Shown: piece by piece, positions 1 through 5,844 of the stretch
How the letters are laid out: every line of letters begins with the position of its first letter
Position numbering within the stretch: position 1 is the first letter of the stretch
NCBI GenBank assembly: GCA_030830765.1
Contig: JAURMJ010000194.1
Location: forward strand, 1-9,130
From: Quisquiliibacterium sp.
Lineage (GTDB): Bacteria; Pseudomonadota; Gammaproteobacteria; Burkholderiales; Burkholderiaceae_E
DNA: 9,130 bases
Direction of reading: 5' to 3'
The notes under the pieces: model-generated
Told to the model about the DNA's origin: nothing
The model's database searches: none
What the model saw: the letters and a program-made list of their open reading frames with translations, nothing else
Translations under genes and position numbers: made by a program

Positions 1-801
1 CAACAGCAGCGCGTTGTGTTCGACACAGTGCTCAAGCATTTGTCTGCGTGATCTCACCGAGGTTTCCGGATCCATGCAGGCGACCGTGCGCCAGTCTGGA
101 TGCCAGACCTGCATAGGATGATGGATCACGTCGCCGGCGAAGACTGCGCGGCTGCCCGAAGACTCCAGGTGAATGCAGACATTGCCCGGCGTGTGTCCGG
201 GTGCATTGCGGATTTTGAGGGCTGGATCGATGTCTTCCCCCTCCTCAATGATCTGTGCACGTCCCGATTCGATGACTGGCAGCACGCTGTCGTTAAAGGC
301 TGTGCGCATGAGCGGATTGGGAAATTCGTTCGCGGTCCAATGCTCGTATTCGGTTTTCGAGAACACGTAACGGGCATTCGGGAACGTGGGCACCCAAAGA
401 CCATTCTGCAGACGAGTATTCCAGCCAATATGGTCCGCATGCATGTGGGTACACATCACGAAGTCGATCTGCTCAGGTTCGATCCCCGCCGCACGCATCC
501 GTTCCAGATAGGGGGTGTTCATCTGATGCCAGTGCGCGCGCGGTAACCGGTCCTTATCGTTGCCGATGCACGCATCGATCAGCACCAGATGTCGCCCGGT
601 ATCGACAACCCAGCTGTGCATGCTGAGCACCAGCGTATCGGTTTCGGGTCGGTAGTAGCGCGGCGCCAGCCAGTCCAGGTGAGGGGCGATGTGGTCGGGG
701 TGCCAGTCCGGGAAGAAATGCGATGCCTTGAATGAGGTATCGAGCATTTCCTCGATCCGCGTGATCTTTGCGTTACCGACGCCGAAATAATCCTGAGTCA
801 T
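1..801 (-). CDS. MBL-fold metallo-hydrolase, 3' end cut by window edge
   Basis: An open frame of 267 codons reads leftwards from an ATG at 801 to base 1 with no stop, so the C-terminus is missing. A good Shine-Dalgarno sequence (GGAGGA, 807-812 on the minus strand) sits 5 bases before the start. The protein begins MTQDYFGVG and carries the metallo-beta-lactamase signature: H119-M-H121-A-D123-H124, a second metal histidine at H203 (APGHTPGN), and the bridging aspartate D224 (FAGD). No signal peptide is evident, so it is probably cytoplasmic. The overall pattern resembles the broad YflN/AHL-lactonase-like hydrolases of about 290 residues, but the substrate cannot be told from sequence. It is not obviously an ETHE1-type persulfide dioxygenase, although that would suit a sulfur locus. 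It points the same way as soxW but is separated from it by about 330 bases, and a link to sulfur oxidation is unproven. Confidence 0.88.
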   Translation of the reverse strand, partial: MTQDYFGVGNAKITRIEEMLDTSFKASHFFPDWHPDHIAPHLDWLAPRYYRPETDTLVLSMHSWVVDTGRHLVLIDACIGNDKDRLPRAHWHQMNTPYLERMRAAGIEPEQIDFVMCTHMHADHIGWNTRLQNGLWVPTFPNARYVFSKTEYEHWTANEFPNPLMRTAFNDSVLPVIESGRAQIIEEGEDIDPALKIRNAPGHTPGNVCIHLESSGSRAVFAGDVIHHPMQVWHPDWRTVACMDPETSVRSRRQMLEHCVEHNALLL

Positions 802-911
802 GCAAATCCTCCTTGGCTGAGGCCGTGGGTCCACCTGTTCAAGCGTGCCGAGTGCAGCCTGATCAACCGCACTTCACTGAACCTTGCTTCTCTGACAGTC
901 GCACAACTGTG

Positions 912-1064
912 CCCTCGAGAAAGGCGTTCCGTGTGCGTCTGATCAAGATCGGCTTCTCGCGGGCACCGGACATGACTGCTGATGCGGTCAACACGTACAT
1001 AATCTCAGAGATTGCCCGCTGGGGCATTGTCATCAAGAAGGCAGGTATTCATCTGAACAACTGA
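912..1064 (+). pseudogene. Relic C-terminus of a TctC/Bug-family solute-binding protein
   Basis: A plus-strand frame ending at the TGA at 1062-1064 reads RLIKIGFSRAPDMTADAV, then SEIARWGIVIKKAGI, then HLNN and stop. This matches by eye the typical last 45 or so residues of Bug/TctC periplasmic binding proteins (pattern: L..LGFEP.G.TPE.FAAFIR.EIARWGKVIK.AGI). Upstream of about 912 the same frame loses all resemblance to that family and runs into the start region of the MBL gene, so most of the gene is missing. Bug/TctC genes are very numerous in Burkholderiales, which fits the rest of the window. I infer that a complete gene once lay here and was deleted. The match is from memory of the family; no alignment was run. 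It is unlikely to be expressed, as no start codon with a ribosome binding site precedes it. Confidence 0.55.
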
Positions 1065-1072
1065 GGATTTTC

Positions 1073-1088
1073 CGCCTGACAGCAGGCG
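1073..1088. other. Short perfect hairpin CGCCTG-ACAG-CAGGCG
   Basis: A 6-bp perfect inverted repeat with a 4-base loop lies just after the stop of the relic gene. On the plus strand a second mini-stem (ACGGC-T-GCCGT) and a run of five T follow about 10 bases later, so this could be the leftover terminator of the lost solute-binding-protein gene. The T run does not directly follow the 6-bp stem, so the assignment is weak. Confidence 0.35.
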
Positions 1089-1109
1089 TACGGCTGCCGT
1101 TTTTCTTCC

Positions 1110-1136
1110 AAGTCCGGGCCAAGGGCCTGCGGACTT
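1110..1136 (-). terminator. Hairpin directly after soxW, possible terminator
   Basis: AAGTCCG (1110-1116) pairs perfectly with CGGACTT (1130-1136), and inside it GGCC (1117-1120) pairs with GGCC (1124-1127) across a 3-base loop, leaving a 2-base bulge. The stem overlaps the last base of the soxW stop codon, the usual place for a transcription end. On the minus strand it is followed by GGAAGAAAAA rather than a T run, so it is not a canonical intrinsic terminator. It may instead act as a 3' stabilising structure. Confidence 0.4.
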
Positions 1137-1783
1137 CATCGCTGTTTCGCCAGGGCAGCGCGCGCCTGTTCAATCCGCTCATCAAGATACGCTGAATAAA
1201 AATCCGGCGAGTTGTAGCCGACAAGACGCTCGGCGATTTCGCCTTGCGGCCCCAGAAAGACGACGGTTGGGGCGACGCGCACCTTCAGTTGCTGCGCCAG
1301 AGCGGCAGCCGACTGCGATGACGAAATAGGCGACTGAATTGTCTTCGAAGCAGTTGTTGCTGCTTGCCGCTCATTCACCAGTGCGGGCGTCTCATCGAAA
1401 TGTCTGGTGTCCTGCATGTCGAATTCAATCAGTTGGATTCCCCGTGCAGCGATGCCGGGAAGCATTCCGAGCAACTGCTCGCGACGTAGCCGTTCGCACC
1501 AGGCACAGCCTTTCAGACTGAAAAAAACGATCAGTGGCAGCTTTTCATCGGCTGCGATCTGGAGCAGCGGGCGCAATGCGCGAGGGCTGGGCAGGCTCGA
1601 GTCCGTCGTGCTGGCCCATGCCTGGCGTGCGAACAGGCCTGGGGCATTTGCTGAAAAAGCGATCAACAGTGCCACCGCACTTTCTTTCAGGCGGTTTGCA
1701 AGCCACGTGCGTCTTGGTGCGGGCAGCCTTTGGCGATGGATGACGCGCTGAATGGGCGGGGTGTCACGGTTCTGGTCAGACAT
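1136..1783 (-). CDS. soxW: Periplasmic thioredoxin-fold protein, SoxW/SoxS-like
   Basis: This is a 215-residue protein with a basic N-terminus (about 1-30) and a hydrophobic segment (about residues 32-56, ending ARQAWA) that should export or anchor it in the periplasm. The thioredoxin fold shows as VFFSLKGCAWCERL, with redox cysteines C93 and C96, and the cis-proline in VRVAPTVVF (P172). The ATG at 1783 is the only good start, since the next in-frame Met lies beyond the active site; its ribosome binding site (GCGGAA) is weak. Thioredoxins encoded in sox loci (SoxS and SoxW of Paracoccus) keep Sox proteins, notably the SoxY cysteine, active, and a similar job is inferred here. It is divergent from soxR and shares the operator region with it, so it is likely co-regulated. 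The symbol rests on context; SoxS would be an alternative name. Confidence 0.75.
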   Translation of the reverse strand: MSDQNRDTPPIQRVIHRQRLPAPRRTWLANRLKESAVALLIAFSANAPGLFARQAWASTTDSSLPSPRALRPLLQIAADEKLPLIVFFSLKGCAWCERLRREQLLGMLPGIAARGIQLIEFDMQDTRHFDETPALVNERQAATTASKTIQSPISSSQSAAALAQQLKVRVAPTVVFLGPQGEIAERLVGYNSPDFYSAYLDERIEQARAALAKQR

Positions 1784-1810
1784 GAATCATTTTTCCGCAG
1801 TGAGTAGTTG

Positions 1811-1816
1811 ATTATA
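1811..1816 (-). promoter_or_regulatory. Candidate -10 box of divergent soxW promoter
   Basis: Read on the minus strand, 1816-1811 is a perfect TATAAT, placed so that transcription would begin about 20 bases before the soxW ATG. No good -35 is seen at 16-18 bases upstream (GGGATT is the best). The box overlaps both the soxR -35 and the left half of the operator. Confidence 0.45.
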
Positions 1817-1833
1817 TGCGTCTATGCGCATAG
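1814..1833. promoter_or_regulatory. Probable SoxR operator, soxW-soxR intergenic copy
   Basis: TATGCG (1815-1820) and CGCATA (1827-1832) form a perfect inverted repeat around a 6-base spacer. Within the same stretch CTATGCGCATAG (1822-1833) is also a perfect 12-bp palindrome. A near copy lies upstream of soxB (7411-7430). The position inside the soxR promoter, next to an ArsR-family gene, makes autoregulation by SoxR the natural reading. The binding itself is inferred. Confidence 0.7.
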
Positions 1834-1881
1834 AATCCCGGCCAGCGGGTTCAGACCACAATGAAGCACCCGGGAGAAAAG

Positions 1882-2286
1882 ATGGACGAGTTGTCGCAAG
1901 TGTTCGAGCGGGTATCCCAATATTTTTCTTTGCTTGCCGAGCCGATGAGAATCCGGATCTTGCATGCAATCTGTCAGCAGGAGCGACCGGTCGGCGAGAT
2001 TGTGGCCGAGACCGGAGCCACCCAGACGAATGTTTCGCGCCATCTGAATGCGATGTATCGCGCGGGTGTGCTGTCGCGTCGCAAGGAAGGCACATTTGTC
2101 TACTACGGGGTGGCTGACCAGGTGCTGGTGGATATCTGCCGGAATGTCTGTGTGCACATTGCCAGCGGCTTGGACAGCGCGGAATTGAACCAGGCAAATC
2201 TGAACGGAATCGCCCGTGGCCTGATCCTGAACTCTGAATCGGCGGGTGTGACCAAGCAAAGCGCAGCCCGATCAAGACCTGCTTAG
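1882..2286 (+). CDS. soxR: ArsR-family transcriptional repressor SoxR
   Basis: This is a small winged-helix regulator of the ArsR/SmtB family, 134 residues from the chosen start. The ATG at 1882 is preferred because GGGAG lies 5 bases before it; an in-frame ATG at 1861 (7 residues longer) has no ribosome binding site and would leave only about 18 bases of leader. Numbering from 1861, the dimer and DNA-binding core runs from LAEPMRIRILHAIC to the recognition helix TQTNVSRHLNAMYRAG (about 54-69) and the wing KEGTFVYYGVAD. Cysteines are C38, C93 and C97. The C38 position and one in the last helix recall the Cys pair of the sulfide/persulfide sensors SqrR and BigR, so inducer sensing by a Cys tri- or tetrasulfide is plausible. 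It likely represses soxW, its own operon and soxB through the two operators. This SoxR is unrelated to the MerR-type redox SoxR of E. coli. Confidence 0.88.
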   Translation: MDELSQVFERVSQYFSLLAEPMRIRILHAICQQERPVGEIVAETGATQTNVSRHLNAMYRAGVLSRRKEGTFVYYGVADQVLVDICRNVCVHIASGLDSAELNQANLNGIARGLILNSESAGVTKQSAARSRPA

Positions 2287-2345
2287 TAACGGTTTTCTGT
2301 CATGGGGCATGAAAAACGCCTTGGACACATTGAGGAGACATCGTG

Positions 2346-3680
2346 ATGGACACTAAACCGAAGGTGCCAGGCAGGATCCAGTTGGCACCCGAGAATAATC
2401 TGCAGCCCGAACTGATGGCACAGGCCCGCAAGGCCCGTCGTACTTTCATGGGCAAGGCGCTCGCGATGGGGGCCGGTGCAACCGCAGCTGCTGCCGGTTC
2501 GGTACGTGCTGCGCAAGGTGATTCGAATATTCTGACTCTGCCGGCGCACACCACATCGCTTGGACAGCCAGTCGCTGCCCGTGGTTATGGCATGCCTTCC
2601 GTGTGGGAAAAGAACCTGCAGCGTCGAGAAAGCCCGGGTCTGACCCGCGTGGCGGCCGCTTCGGTCAGTTTCACGCCGCTGCAAGGTCTTTTCGGCATGA
2701 TCACGCCGAATGGTCTGCACTTTGAGCGCCATCATCAGGGCTGGTTCGATATTGATCCGAGCAAACATCGCCTGATGGTGATGGGTATGGTCAAGGATCC
2801 TCGGGTCTTCACGATGGACGACCTGATGCGTCTGCCGTCGGTCTCACGAATTCACTTCATTGAATGCGGCGCAAACACCGGCATGGAGTGGGGCAATGTT
2901 GCCGTTCCGACGGTCCAATACACGCACGGCATGCTGTCATGCTGCGAGTACACCGGCGTGCGGCTTTCCACGCTGCTCGACATGGTGGGGGCCGATACCA
3001 AGAAAGGGCGCTATGTGCTGGCCGAGGGAGCTGATGGTTCCTCGATGACGCGGACCATCTCGATGGAGGCCGCCCTGGATGATGTGATGGTGGCCTGGGC
3101 CATGAATGGCGAAATGCTGCGGCCCGAGAACGGGTATCCGCTGCGCCTTGTTGTGCCGGGCGTGCAGGGTGTCTCGTGGGTCAAGTATCTGCGTCGTATC
3201 GAGGTTGGAGATCAGCCGTTCTACACAAAGGACGAGGTGATCCATTACGTGGACCTGATGCCTGACGGTACGCATCGCCAGTTCACCTCGGTGCAGGAGG
3301 TCAAGTCGGTCATCACGACCCCATCCGGCGGCCAGGTGCTGCTCGACAAAGGCTTCTACAACATCAGCGGTCTGGCCTGGTCTGGTCGCGGCAAGATCAA
3401 GCGTGTTGACGTGTCCGTCGATGGCGGTCGCAACTGGCGCACTGCCCGGATCGACGGTCCAGTGCTGTCAAAGGCGCTGACCCGCTTCAACATCGATTGG
3501 GTCTGGGATGGCTCGCCGACAGTCCTCCAGAGCCGGGCAATCGACGAAACCGGCCATGTCCAGCCCAAGATCAATCAGCTGCGGGCGGTTCGCGGTACGC
3601 GCTCGATTTATCACAACAACGCGATCCAGTCCTGGAAAGTGTCTGAAACCGGCGAGGTGTTCAATGTCCAAGTGTTCTGA
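2346..3680 (+). CDS. soxC: Sulfane dehydrogenase molybdenum subunit SoxC
   Basis: This is a 444-residue periplasmic molybdoenzyme of the sulfite-oxidase family. It works with SoxD to oxidise the sulfane sulfur left on SoxY after sulfate has been released, a six-electron step. The N-terminus has a Tat signal: the twin arginines R31-R32 in ARRTFMGK are followed by a hydrophobic Ala/Gly-rich stretch ending near AGSVRAAQ. The molybdopterin domain includes the Mo-ligand cysteine C174 in IECGANTGMEW and continues through THGMLSCCEYTGV; the C-terminal part (from about 300) is the Mo-co dimerisation domain. The ATG at 2346 is chosen, with AGGAG 8 bases upstream; a GTG directly before it (2343) is less likely. 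It starts 59 bases after soxR with no terminator between them, so the two are probably cotranscribed. The end overlaps soxD by 17 bases. Confidence 0.95.
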   Translation: MDTKPKVPGRIQLAPENNLQPELMAQARKARRTFMGKALAMGAGATAAAAGSVRAAQGDSNILTLPAHTTSLGQPVAARGYGMPSVWEKNLQRRESPGLTRVAAASVSFTPLQGLFGMITPNGLHFERHHQGWFDIDPSKHRLMVMGMVKDPRVFTMDDLMRLPSVSRIHFIECGANTGMEWGNVAVPTVQYTHGMLSCCEYTGVRLSTLLDMVGADTKKGRYVLAEGADGSSMTRTISMEAALDDVMVAWAMNGEMLRPENGYPLRLVVPGVQGVSWVKYLRRIEVGDQPFYTKDEVIHYVDLMPDGTHRQFTSVQEVKSVITTPSGGQVLLDKGFYNISGLAWSGRGKIKRVDVSVDGGRNWRTARIDGPVLSKALTRFNIDWVWDGSPTVLQSRAIDETGHVQPKINQLRAVRGTRSIYHNNAIQSWKVSETGEVFNVQVF

Positions 3681-4791
3681 TCGCGTGACGCGTGGCATCG
3701 CGAGTGCAGCGCTCCTTGCGAGCCTTGCCCTTGGCGCTTCGTTGAGCATTGCTGCGCCTCAGAAGGCAGAGACGGCTCCCAAGCCCTGGGCGCAGATCGG
3801 TCGCACCGCGACACCGGATGAAATCAAGGCCTGGGACATTGACGTCCGAGCCGATTTCAAGGGCCTGCCATCCGGATCAGGTTCGGTCGAGAAAGGGATG
3901 GAGATCTGGGAAGCCAAGTGCGCAAGTTGTCACGGCGTGTTCGGCGAATCCACCGAGGTGTTCACGCCAATCGCAGGCGGAACGACCAAGGACGATATCA
4001 AGACCGGTCGGGTGGCCAACCTGAAACGTCCTGACTACCCGCAGCGCACGACGATTATGAAGGTCTCGCAGGTCTCGACGCTGTGGGATTACATCAATCG
4101 TGCGATGCCCTGGAATGCACCCAAGTCATTGAAGCCCGATGAGGTCTACGCCGTGCTCGCCTACATTCTGAATCTGGCCGAGGTGGTTCCTGAGGGCTTT
4201 GTGCTGTCCGACAAGAATATTGCTCAGGTCCAGGCGAAGATGCCCAATCGCAACGGAAAGCTGACTTACACCGAAATGTGGAAGGTCAAGGGCAAGCCGG
4301 ATGTTCAGGGCAGCGATTGCATGAAGAACTGTGCGACTGAAATGAACATTCGATCAAGCCTGCCGGATTTTGCCCGAGGCAGTCATGGCAATCTGGCCGA
4401 GCAGAACCGCGCCGTCGGACCGACTCGCGGTGCCGATACGACAACTGCCCCCTCCAAGAATCCGGCTGCGCTGGCCGAGGCGGCTGCAGCCAAGGCAGCC
4501 AGTGCCAAGGTTGAGGTTGCCAAGGGCACCGCGACCAAGCCGCCGATGCAGATCGCCAAGGATGCAAACTGCCTGGCCTGTCACGCGACTGACCGCAAGC
4601 TGGTCGGGCCGTCGTTCAGGGAAATTGCCGAAAAATACAAGGGTGATGCCAAGGCTCAGGCACAGCTGGAAAACAAGGTGCGTGTCGGGGGGCAGGGTGT
4701 CTGGGGCAGTATTCCCATGCCAGGTAATCCGCAGCTCAGCGCAGAGGATCTGCAGTCGGTCGTCAAATGGATTCTCGGTGGTGCGCAGTAA
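3664..4791 (+). CDS. soxD: Diheme cytochrome c subunit of sulfane dehydrogenase, SoxD
   Basis: This 375-residue protein accepts electrons from the SoxC molybdenum centre. The open frame extends further upstream inside soxC, but the ATG at 3664 is the start: GAGGT lies about 5 bases before it and it opens straight into a Sec signal peptide (hydrophobic residues 11-31). There are two c-type heme motifs, C86-A-S-C89-H90 and C303-L-A-C306-H307. Likely Met ligands are in AMPWNAPKSL and in IPMPGNP, each near the end of its cytochrome domain. Between the domains are a CxxxC pair (C219 and C223, SDCMKNC) and an Ala/Lys-rich low-complexity linker of roughly 25 residues before the second heme. Two hemes and this length agree with Paracoccus SoxD. 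The 17-base overlap with soxC suggests translational coupling and equal subunit supply. Confidence 0.94.
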   Translation: MSKCSDRVTRGIASAALLASLALGASLSIAAPQKAETAPKPWAQIGRTATPDEIKAWDIDVRADFKGLPSGSGSVEKGMEIWEAKCASCHGVFGESTEVFTPIAGGTTKDDIKTGRVANLKRPDYPQRTTIMKVSQVSTLWDYINRAMPWNAPKSLKPDEVYAVLAYILNLAEVVPEGFVLSDKNIAQVQAKMPNRNGKLTYTEMWKVKGKPDVQGSDCMKNCATEMNIRSSLPDFARGSHGNLAEQNRAVGPTRGADTTTAPSKNPAALAEAAAAKAASAKVEVAKGTATKPPMQIAKDANCLACHATDRKLVGPSFREIAEKYKGDAKAQAQLENKVRVGGQGVWGSIPMPGNPQLSAEDLQSVVKWILGGAQ

Positions 4792-4902
4792 TTTCTTACG
4801 CTGTCGAGGAATTTCGTGTAAAAGTGCCGGTGAATCACGGGCCGGTGTGATGCAGCAGACTTTAAGCCCTTGAAATGGGTATAACAGAAGGAGATATCTC
4901 AG
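4792..4902 (+). other. soxD-soxY intergenic leader
   Basis: These 111 non-coding bases hold a small inverted repeat (ATCAC at 4834-4838 with GTGAT at 4847-4851) and a 7-base direct repeat GCCGGTG (4826-4832 and 4841-4847). TATAAC (4880-4885) resembles a -10 box but has no convincing -35 and would place the transcript start on the ribosome binding site. No T run follows the hairpin, so it does not look like a terminator. An mRNA processing or stabilising element that raises soxYZ expression is possible but unproven. Confidence 0.3.
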
Positions 4903-5373
4903 ATGAACCATTCACGTCGTCAGACACTCAAGACCACGGGCGGACTGGGCCTGTACGGCGCGCTGGTCGCGATCGGCCTGGTGCCTGCCTCCGAGGCTGC
5001 CGCGCAACAGGTCAGCGAAGCCGCCTTCAAGGCCAAGGGCATTGCTGAGGCGATGAAGGCGCTGGGTGCCGCATCGCCGGCCGAGTCCAAGGACATCGCG
5101 ATCATTTCGCCCGATATTGCCGAAAACGGTGCTGTGGTGCCCGTCGGCGTCAAGAGTTCCATCCCGAACACGCAGTTCATCGCGCTGCTGATCGAGAAGA
5201 ACCCGTCAGCCCTGACTGCCGCCTATGACATCCTGGATGGTGCACAGGCCGAGGTGAACATGCGCGTCAAGATGGGCCAGAGCTCTGACGTCTATGCGAT
5301 CGTTCGCGCCGACGGCAAGTTCTACATGACCAAGAAGGAAATCAAGGTCACTCTCGGTGGTTGTGGCGGCTGA
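4903..5373 (+). CDS. soxY: Sulfur carrier protein SoxY
   Basis: SoxY is the carrier on which the whole cycle turns: thiosulfate is bound to its C-terminal cysteine and processed by SoxAX, SoxB and SoxCD. The protein has 156 residues and ends LGGCGG, the flexible swinging arm, with the carrier cysteine at C154. The N-terminus is a Tat signal (S4-R5-R6-Q-T-L-K, then a hydrophobic run) with likely cleavage near residue 34 (SEAAA). SoxZ has no signal of its own, so the complex would be exported already folded as SoxYZ, as known for this family. A strong ribosome binding site (AAGGAG, 4888-4893) precedes the ATG by 9 bases, stronger than those of its neighbours, fitting a protein needed in excess. 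Confidence 0.96.
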   Translation: MNHSRRQTLKTTGGLGLYGALVAIGLVPASEAAAQQVSEAAFKAKGIAEAMKALGAASPAESKDIAIISPDIAENGAVVPVGVKSSIPNTQFIALLIEKNPSALTAAYDILDGAQAEVNMRVKMGQSSDVYAIVRADGKFYMTKKEIKVTLGGCGG

Positions 5374-5419
5374 TCCAGCCACACAGACCCGAATCAATTT
5401 CGAATACGTGGAGATAAAG

Positions 5420-5731
5420 ATGGCAGATCCGATGCGAATTCGCGCCACCGCCAAGGACGGCATGGCTGATGTGCGTGTACTGATGGCGCATGAAATGGAA
5501 ACCGGACAGCGCAAGGACGCGAGCGGCAAGCTCGTTCCGGCCTGGTACATCAGCAAGGTGACTGCTGCGCTGAACGGCAAGAACATGCTGGTCGCCTACT
5601 GGGGTCCGGCGATTTCGAAGAATCCTTACATGCAGCTCAAGCTTAACGGCGCCAAGGCAGGCGACAAAGTCACGATCAGCTGGGTCGACAACAAGGGCGA
5701 CACCCGGACCGACGAGGCTGTTGTCAAGTAA
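5420..5731 (+). CDS. soxZ: SoxY partner protein SoxZ
   Basis: This 103-residue beta-sandwich protein forms the SoxYZ heterodimer and presents the SoxY arm to the other enzymes. The ATG at 5420 has GGAG 6 bases upstream. The frame is open further upstream to within soxY, but that would add 21 unrelated residues. Typical SoxZ features are the start MADPMRIRA, the segment VRVLMAHEMETGQRKD, PAWYISKVTAALNG and the end DNKGDTRTDEAVV. There is no signal peptide, consistent with co-export on the Tat signal of SoxY. It follows soxY by 46 bases. Confidence 0.96.
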   Translation: MADPMRIRATAKDGMADVRVLMAHEMETGQRKDASGKLVPAWYISKVTAALNGKNMLVAYWGPAISKNPYMQLKLNGAKAGDKVTISWVDNKGDTRTDEAVVK

Positions 5732-5844
5732 TCCGGTTTCTTCGAACCGACGCTCAAGAATCCTGAAGCGCCCTGGCCTCGCGTTGTATGACCCTGGGGC
5801 GTGATCGGACGAGCGACTATTGACTGAAATGGAGGGGGCAAACG
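5732..5844 (+). other. soxZ-soxA intergenic leader
   Basis: These are 113 non-coding bases. CGGTT (5734-5738) and AACCG (5745-5749) form a small stem directly after the soxZ stop, and CGCCC (5769-5773) could pair with GGGCG (5797-5801) over a long loop. Neither is followed by a T run. I see no clear promoter. Together with the soxD-soxY leader it brackets soxYZ, which may let that pair be expressed at its own level by RNA processing (inference). Confidence 0.25.

Larger units (their letters stand above)
1808..1836 (+). promoter_or_regulatory. Sigma70-type promoter for soxR operon
   Basis: TTGATT (1808-1813, -35) and TAGAAT (1831-1836, -10, 5 of 6 consensus bases) are separated by exactly 17 bases. 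Transcription would start near 1843, giving a leader of about 39 bases to the soxR start at 1882. The spacer is almost filled by the dyad operator at 1815-1832, the classic layout for repression by blocking RNA polymerase. Confidence 0.6.

Noticed and set aside
100..546. A 148-codon plus-strand open frame
   Set aside because: It is antisense to the MBL-fold gene, whose motifs, codon pattern and ribosome binding site are clear; the plus-strand protein has no recognisable domain.
1..801. Assigning the MBL hydrolase as a sulfur-cycle persulfide dioxygenase or as an AHL lactonase
   Set aside because: The metal motif is shared by the whole superfamily and the C-terminus is missing, so sequence alone does not support a substrate.
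1822..2275. Two long minus-strand frames opposite soxR
   Set aside because: They are shadows of soxR; the plus strand encodes an unmistakable ArsR winged helix and the antisense proteins are His/Arg-rich with no known motif.
3508..3663. Upstream extension of the soxD frame inside soxC
   Set aside because: It would add 52 Arg/Ser-rich residues ahead of a clear signal peptide, and the ATG at 3664 has its own ribosome binding site.
4880..4885. TATAAC as a soxY promoter
   Set aside because: No acceptable -35 lies 16-18 bases upstream, and the transcript would begin on the Shine-Dalgarno sequence.
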